Shown: piece after piece, positions 14,266 through 15,717 of the stretch
Layout of the letters: the number at the start of each line of letters is the position of its first letter
Position numbering within the stretch: position 1 is the stretch's first letter
Assembly (NCBI GenBank): GCA_041479575.1
Contig: JBGOYH010000030.1
Span: 1 to 15,717, forward strand
Length of the DNA stretch: 15,717 bases
Reading direction: 5' to 3'
Source of the DNA: DASPPK01 sp041479575
GTDB lineage: Archaea > Thermoproteota > Bathyarchaeia > Bathyarchaeales > Bathycorpusculaceae
The notes under the pieces: model-generated
Seen by the model: only the letters and a program-made list of their open reading frames with translations
Database searches by the model: none
Told to the model about the DNA's origin: nothing
Translations under genes and position numbers: made by a program

Positions 14266-14484
14266 TCAGGAAGCTCGTCCGAGTTTCCCTTTGATCTGTA
14301 ATTTCATGTCGAATATTGCTTGTTTTATTGTTTTTCTGCTCTTTGTCGCGACTTGTGCGATTTCTGGGGTCTTGTCATAGCTTATTATCGGCATGAGGCG
14401 CTTTACAATCATCGGATTTCTTTCCAATTGAAGATTAGTGTGCTTAATGTTCGCCTCCAATCCATTCAACTTTTCGGAAAACAA
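14266..14484 (-). CDS. Possible small conserved protein, unknown function
   Basis: Within the 319-base gap between nrdG and rpoH, the minus strand carries a 72-codon frame starting with TTG and ending in TGA at 14266-14268. Its composition is protein-like: rich in K, E, I and L, without the Ser/Arg/Cys bias of the antisense frames. It reads FSEKLNGLEANIKHTNLQLE (about 2-21) and ends KSRKTIKQAIFDMKLQIKGK plus a short tail, suggesting two helices. CCTTAAACC at about 14509-14517 on this strand is TATA-like and would give a nearly leaderless message. I do not recognise the family. The alternative is a chance frame in a promoter region. Confidence 0.4.
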   Translation of the reverse strand: MFSEKLNGLEANIKHTNLQLERNPMIVKRLMPIISYDKTPEIAQVATKSRKTIKQAIFDMKLQIKGKLGRAS

Positions 14485-14508
14485 CTCTTTTGCTTCGTTG
14501 AAGCGTAA

Positions 14509-14518
14509 GGTTTAAGGG
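14509..14518 (+). promoter_or_regulatory. TATA box of rpoH
   Basis: GGTTTAAGGG lies about 55 bases before the preferred TTG start, leaving room for a short leader with GAGGG at 14556-14560. The same bases read CCCTTAAACC on the other strand and might also serve the small minus-strand frame. Confidence 0.5.
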
Positions 14519-14568
14519 TTGATGCGTTGTTTAGGTTTCGAATGTTCTTGTGATTGAGGGTTCAGGGT

Positions 14569-15120
14569 TTGAGTAAGAAGCTTATGACTCTTGAAGAGCG
14601 CAAGGCCGAGGTTTTGATTAAGCTCAGAGGATACAAACTCGTTAAGAAGCAGAAGCATGATGATGCGATTGGCTACATTGTTGAAATTCCGAAAGAGAAG
14701 CAGAAAGCGTTGGTGTGGTGTGTTCCAGGGGAGACAACGGTTGGCATAAACAGCATAAACCGGCTTTCAAAGGCCATGAAAGACGCCGAGTTGGAGAGGG
14801 GTATTATAGTTACGGATGGGAGGTACACTCATGCTGTTAAACAGGGTGCTAAGAAGAAGAAGATTGAACTTTTGCCTAAGACGTTTCCTGCTTTTGATAT
14901 TTTCCAGCATAAGCTTGTTCCGAAACAGGAAATCTTGACTGAAGAAGAGAGAACCGAGCTCCTCTCGAAATTCAGGGTCAAGCCGTACCAGCTGCCACAG
15001 ATCAGCTCCGTTGACCCGACGGTTAAAGCCATAGGGGCCAAGCCTGGAGACGTGTTGCGGGTAATAAGAAAAAGCCCGACAGCAGGCGAGCACACAGCTT
15101 ACAGGTACGTTGTTGAGTAG
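14569..15120 (+). CDS. rpoH: RNA polymerase subunit Rpb5/RpoH with N-terminal jaw domain
   Basis: Residues 116-183 are the canonical archaeal RpoH/Rpb5 C-terminal domain: LVPKQEILTEEERTELLSKF, YQLPQISSVDPTVKAIGAKP, GDVLRVIRKSPTAGEHTAYR and YVVE. Ordinary archaeal RpoH is only this ~80-residue part. Here about 110 further residues precede it and are colinear with the eukaryotic Rpb5 jaw domain: an initial helix plus RGYKLV, then ALVWCVPGETTVGINSINRL, AMKDAELERGIIVTDGR and FDIFQHKLVP, compared with the human order of VGIKTI..., ITRAIIVV and ITEHELVP (from memory). TTG 14569 is preferred because GAGGG lies eight bases upstream; TTG 14554 and ATG 14584 are alternatives. rpoH usually precedes rpoB; here repeat copy 2 follows 65 bases after the stop and no rpoB is in view. 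Confidence 0.88.
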   Translation: MSKKLMTLEERKAEVLIKLRGYKLVKKQKHDDAIGYIVEIPKEKQKALVWCVPGETTVGINSINRLSKAMKDAELERGIIVTDGRYTHAVKQGAKKKKIELLPKTFPAFDIFQHKLVPKQEILTEEERTELLSKFRVKPYQLPQISSVDPTVKAIGAKPGDVLRVIRKSPTAGEHTAYRYVVE

Positions 15121-15185
15121 GTTATTTGGGCGTTTGTGACCTGTGTTGTCTTCGTGACTGCGCGGGTGATTTCGTTTACATAGAA

Positions 15186-15269
15186 GGTAGGACTACAGTA
15201 TGGACTGTTCAACATGGTTTTTGGTTGTTTTCAAGCCAAAAATGACCTACCCCCTCCCCCCTAGGTTTT
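15186..15269 (-). repeat. 84-bp G-tract repeat, copy 2 (inverted relative to copy 1)
   Basis: The reverse complement matches 674-757 over 84 bases with nine differences. Both ends (AAAACCTAGG and GTCCTACC) and the G6-A-G5 tract are identical. The differences are concentrated in the T-rich loop of the internal palindrome: read on the plus strand, copy 2 has TTGGTTGTTTTCAAGCCAA and copy 1 has TTGGCTGTTTTTCAACCAA, so the loop looks flipped between the two copies. Beyond base 15269 a weaker match continues (GTGAGTCTT at 15289-15297 against AAGACTCAC at 645-653). Below 15186 the flank is unrelated. In G-strand orientation this copy lies downstream of the minus-strand gene at the window end, as copy 1 lies downstream of the DUF998 gene. 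Confidence 0.85.
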
Positions 15270-15568
15270 CAGCACGTGAAGTACTGTCGTGAGTCTTTGT
15301 CCAGGTCTTTTCGTGGGGTTTGGTGTGCCGTTTTGCTGCTTTGGATGTTGATTTTGGTGCGCGCTAAGTAACTTGTTACAATTGATGTGCTTTTCAACAT
15401 TGCTCAAAGTAGTCTCGATTTTTGAATTGTTGCAAAAACAGTTGTCAGAAAAAATTTAGAGTCTATCCTTAGAGCCTTCAGTGAAACTCGGGTTTTTGTC
15501 TGTTTCTTCTTTTGAGATCCTTTTGTTACAGGTTGCGACAGTTCGCGCGCTTTTCACGTTTCGCTTAA
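15270..15568. other. Gene-poor, T-rich stretch
   Basis: I find no convincing coding frame in this stretch. A minus-strand frame without a start codon is open for about 45 codons near 15456-15590, but its composition gives no family signal. The 28-base flank nearest the repeat shows weak similarity to the flank of copy 1. No tRNA, CRISPR or other clear RNA structure was seen. Confidence 0.5.
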
Positions 15569-15637
15569 TTATCCTAATGTTGTTCTTTTCCTAAGAACTA
15601 TCGGAAGTACCAAATCGTGAATTACCATTCTGCTCAT
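15569..15637 (-). CDS. Possible 22-residue peptide gene
   Basis: An ATG at 15637 on the minus strand opens a frame of 22 codons, MSRMVIHDLVLPIVLRKR followed by TTLG, ending in TAA. It is preceded by GGAGTGATT, a good match to the archaeal ribosome-binding site, nine bases upstream and overlapping the end of the preceding minus-strand gene. The spacing is operon-like, but the frame is very short and could also be the start of a longer gene cut off by a mutation. Confidence 0.3.
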   Translation of the reverse strand: MSRMVIHDLVLPIVLRKRTTLG

Positions 15638-15643
15638 TTGAAA

Positions 15644-15717
15644 TCACTCCATCTTAACTTTAAGAATCCATTTTCCTTTAGGATTGCCGTCTAAATCGAC
15701 TCCTCTGCCCTTTAACA
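15644..15717 (-). CDS. C-terminal end of an unidentified minus-strand gene
   Basis: The minus strand is open from the window edge to TGA at 15644-15646 and reads LKGRGVDLDGNPKGKWILKV then KME. The balanced composition and the ribosome-binding site positioned at its end support a real gene running in from outside the window. Only 23 residues are visible and I do not recognise the family. Confidence 0.5.
   Translation of the reverse strand, partial: LKGRGVDLDGNPKGKWILKVKME

Noticed and set aside
14320..14508. 62-codon plus-strand frame before rpoH
   Set aside because: Rich in Cys, Phe and Tyr, antisense to the more protein-like minus-strand frame at 14266-14484.
15456..15590. Open minus-strand frame of about 45 codons without ATG
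   Set aside because: No start codon with a ribosome-binding site and no family signal; not distinguishable from chance in this AT-rich stretch.
1..15717. CRISPR array, IS-element transposase or prophage genes
   Set aside because: No short regularly spaced direct repeats and no transposase, integrase or phage structural frames were seen; the only long repeat is the inverted 84-bp pair.

Overview
This window looks like archaeal chromosome, most likely from an anaerobic member of the TACK/Bathyarchaeia-type lineages; that placement is inference. The evidence is an archaeal RNA polymerase subunit (Rpb5/RpoH), two tRNA genes without encoded CCA, TATA-like boxes about 25-40 bases before several genes, purine-rich Shine-Dalgarno sites near GTG/TTG starts, an oxygen-sensitive class III ribonucleotide reductase operon, and a secreted protein carrying both cohesin-like and dockerin-like domains.

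Layout, left to right. Bases 1-552 hold the end of a six-helix DUF998 membrane protein. Bases 553-1005 are a junction: one copy of an 84-bp repeat, then the 3' remnant of a histidine kinase, then tRNA-Arg(TCG) on the minus strand. Bases 1119-4086 hold housekeeping and accessory genes: a protein with two ParB/sulfiredoxin-like domains, tRNA-Ile(GAT), MscL, a GYD-domain protein and a nucleotidyltransferase. Bases 4261-5533 are a small signalling cassette: two paralogous ~110-residue proteins and a single-domain response regulator. Bases 5614-6510 (minus) are a tandem-GNAT acetyltransferase reading frame interrupted by one in-frame TAG. Bases 6646-7662 encode the cohesin/CARDB/dockerin protein. 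Bases 7890-10744 hold two ChrB-domain paralogues, an MFS transporter and a GNAT acetyltransferase whose frame is broken at a T6 run. Bases 10985-14234 are nrdR-nrdD-nrdG with 4-base overlaps. Bases 14266-14484 carry a possible small minus-strand gene. Bases 14569-15120 encode an Rpb5 with the eukaryote-type N-terminal jaw domain. The second copy of the 84-bp repeat, inverted, lies at 15186-15269, followed by a gene-poor stretch and the end of a minus-strand gene.

The most notable points are: (1) the 84-bp G-tract repeat, present twice in inverted orientation and enclosing about 14.4 kb, next to a truncated kinase at one end and an rpoH gene without its usual rpoB neighbour at the other; (2) the full-length eukaryote-like Rpb5; (3) two acetyltransferase genes broken at single sites, one by an in-frame UAG and one at a UUU-UGA site that needs +1 slippage. 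All alignments were made by eye; no database or folding program was run.
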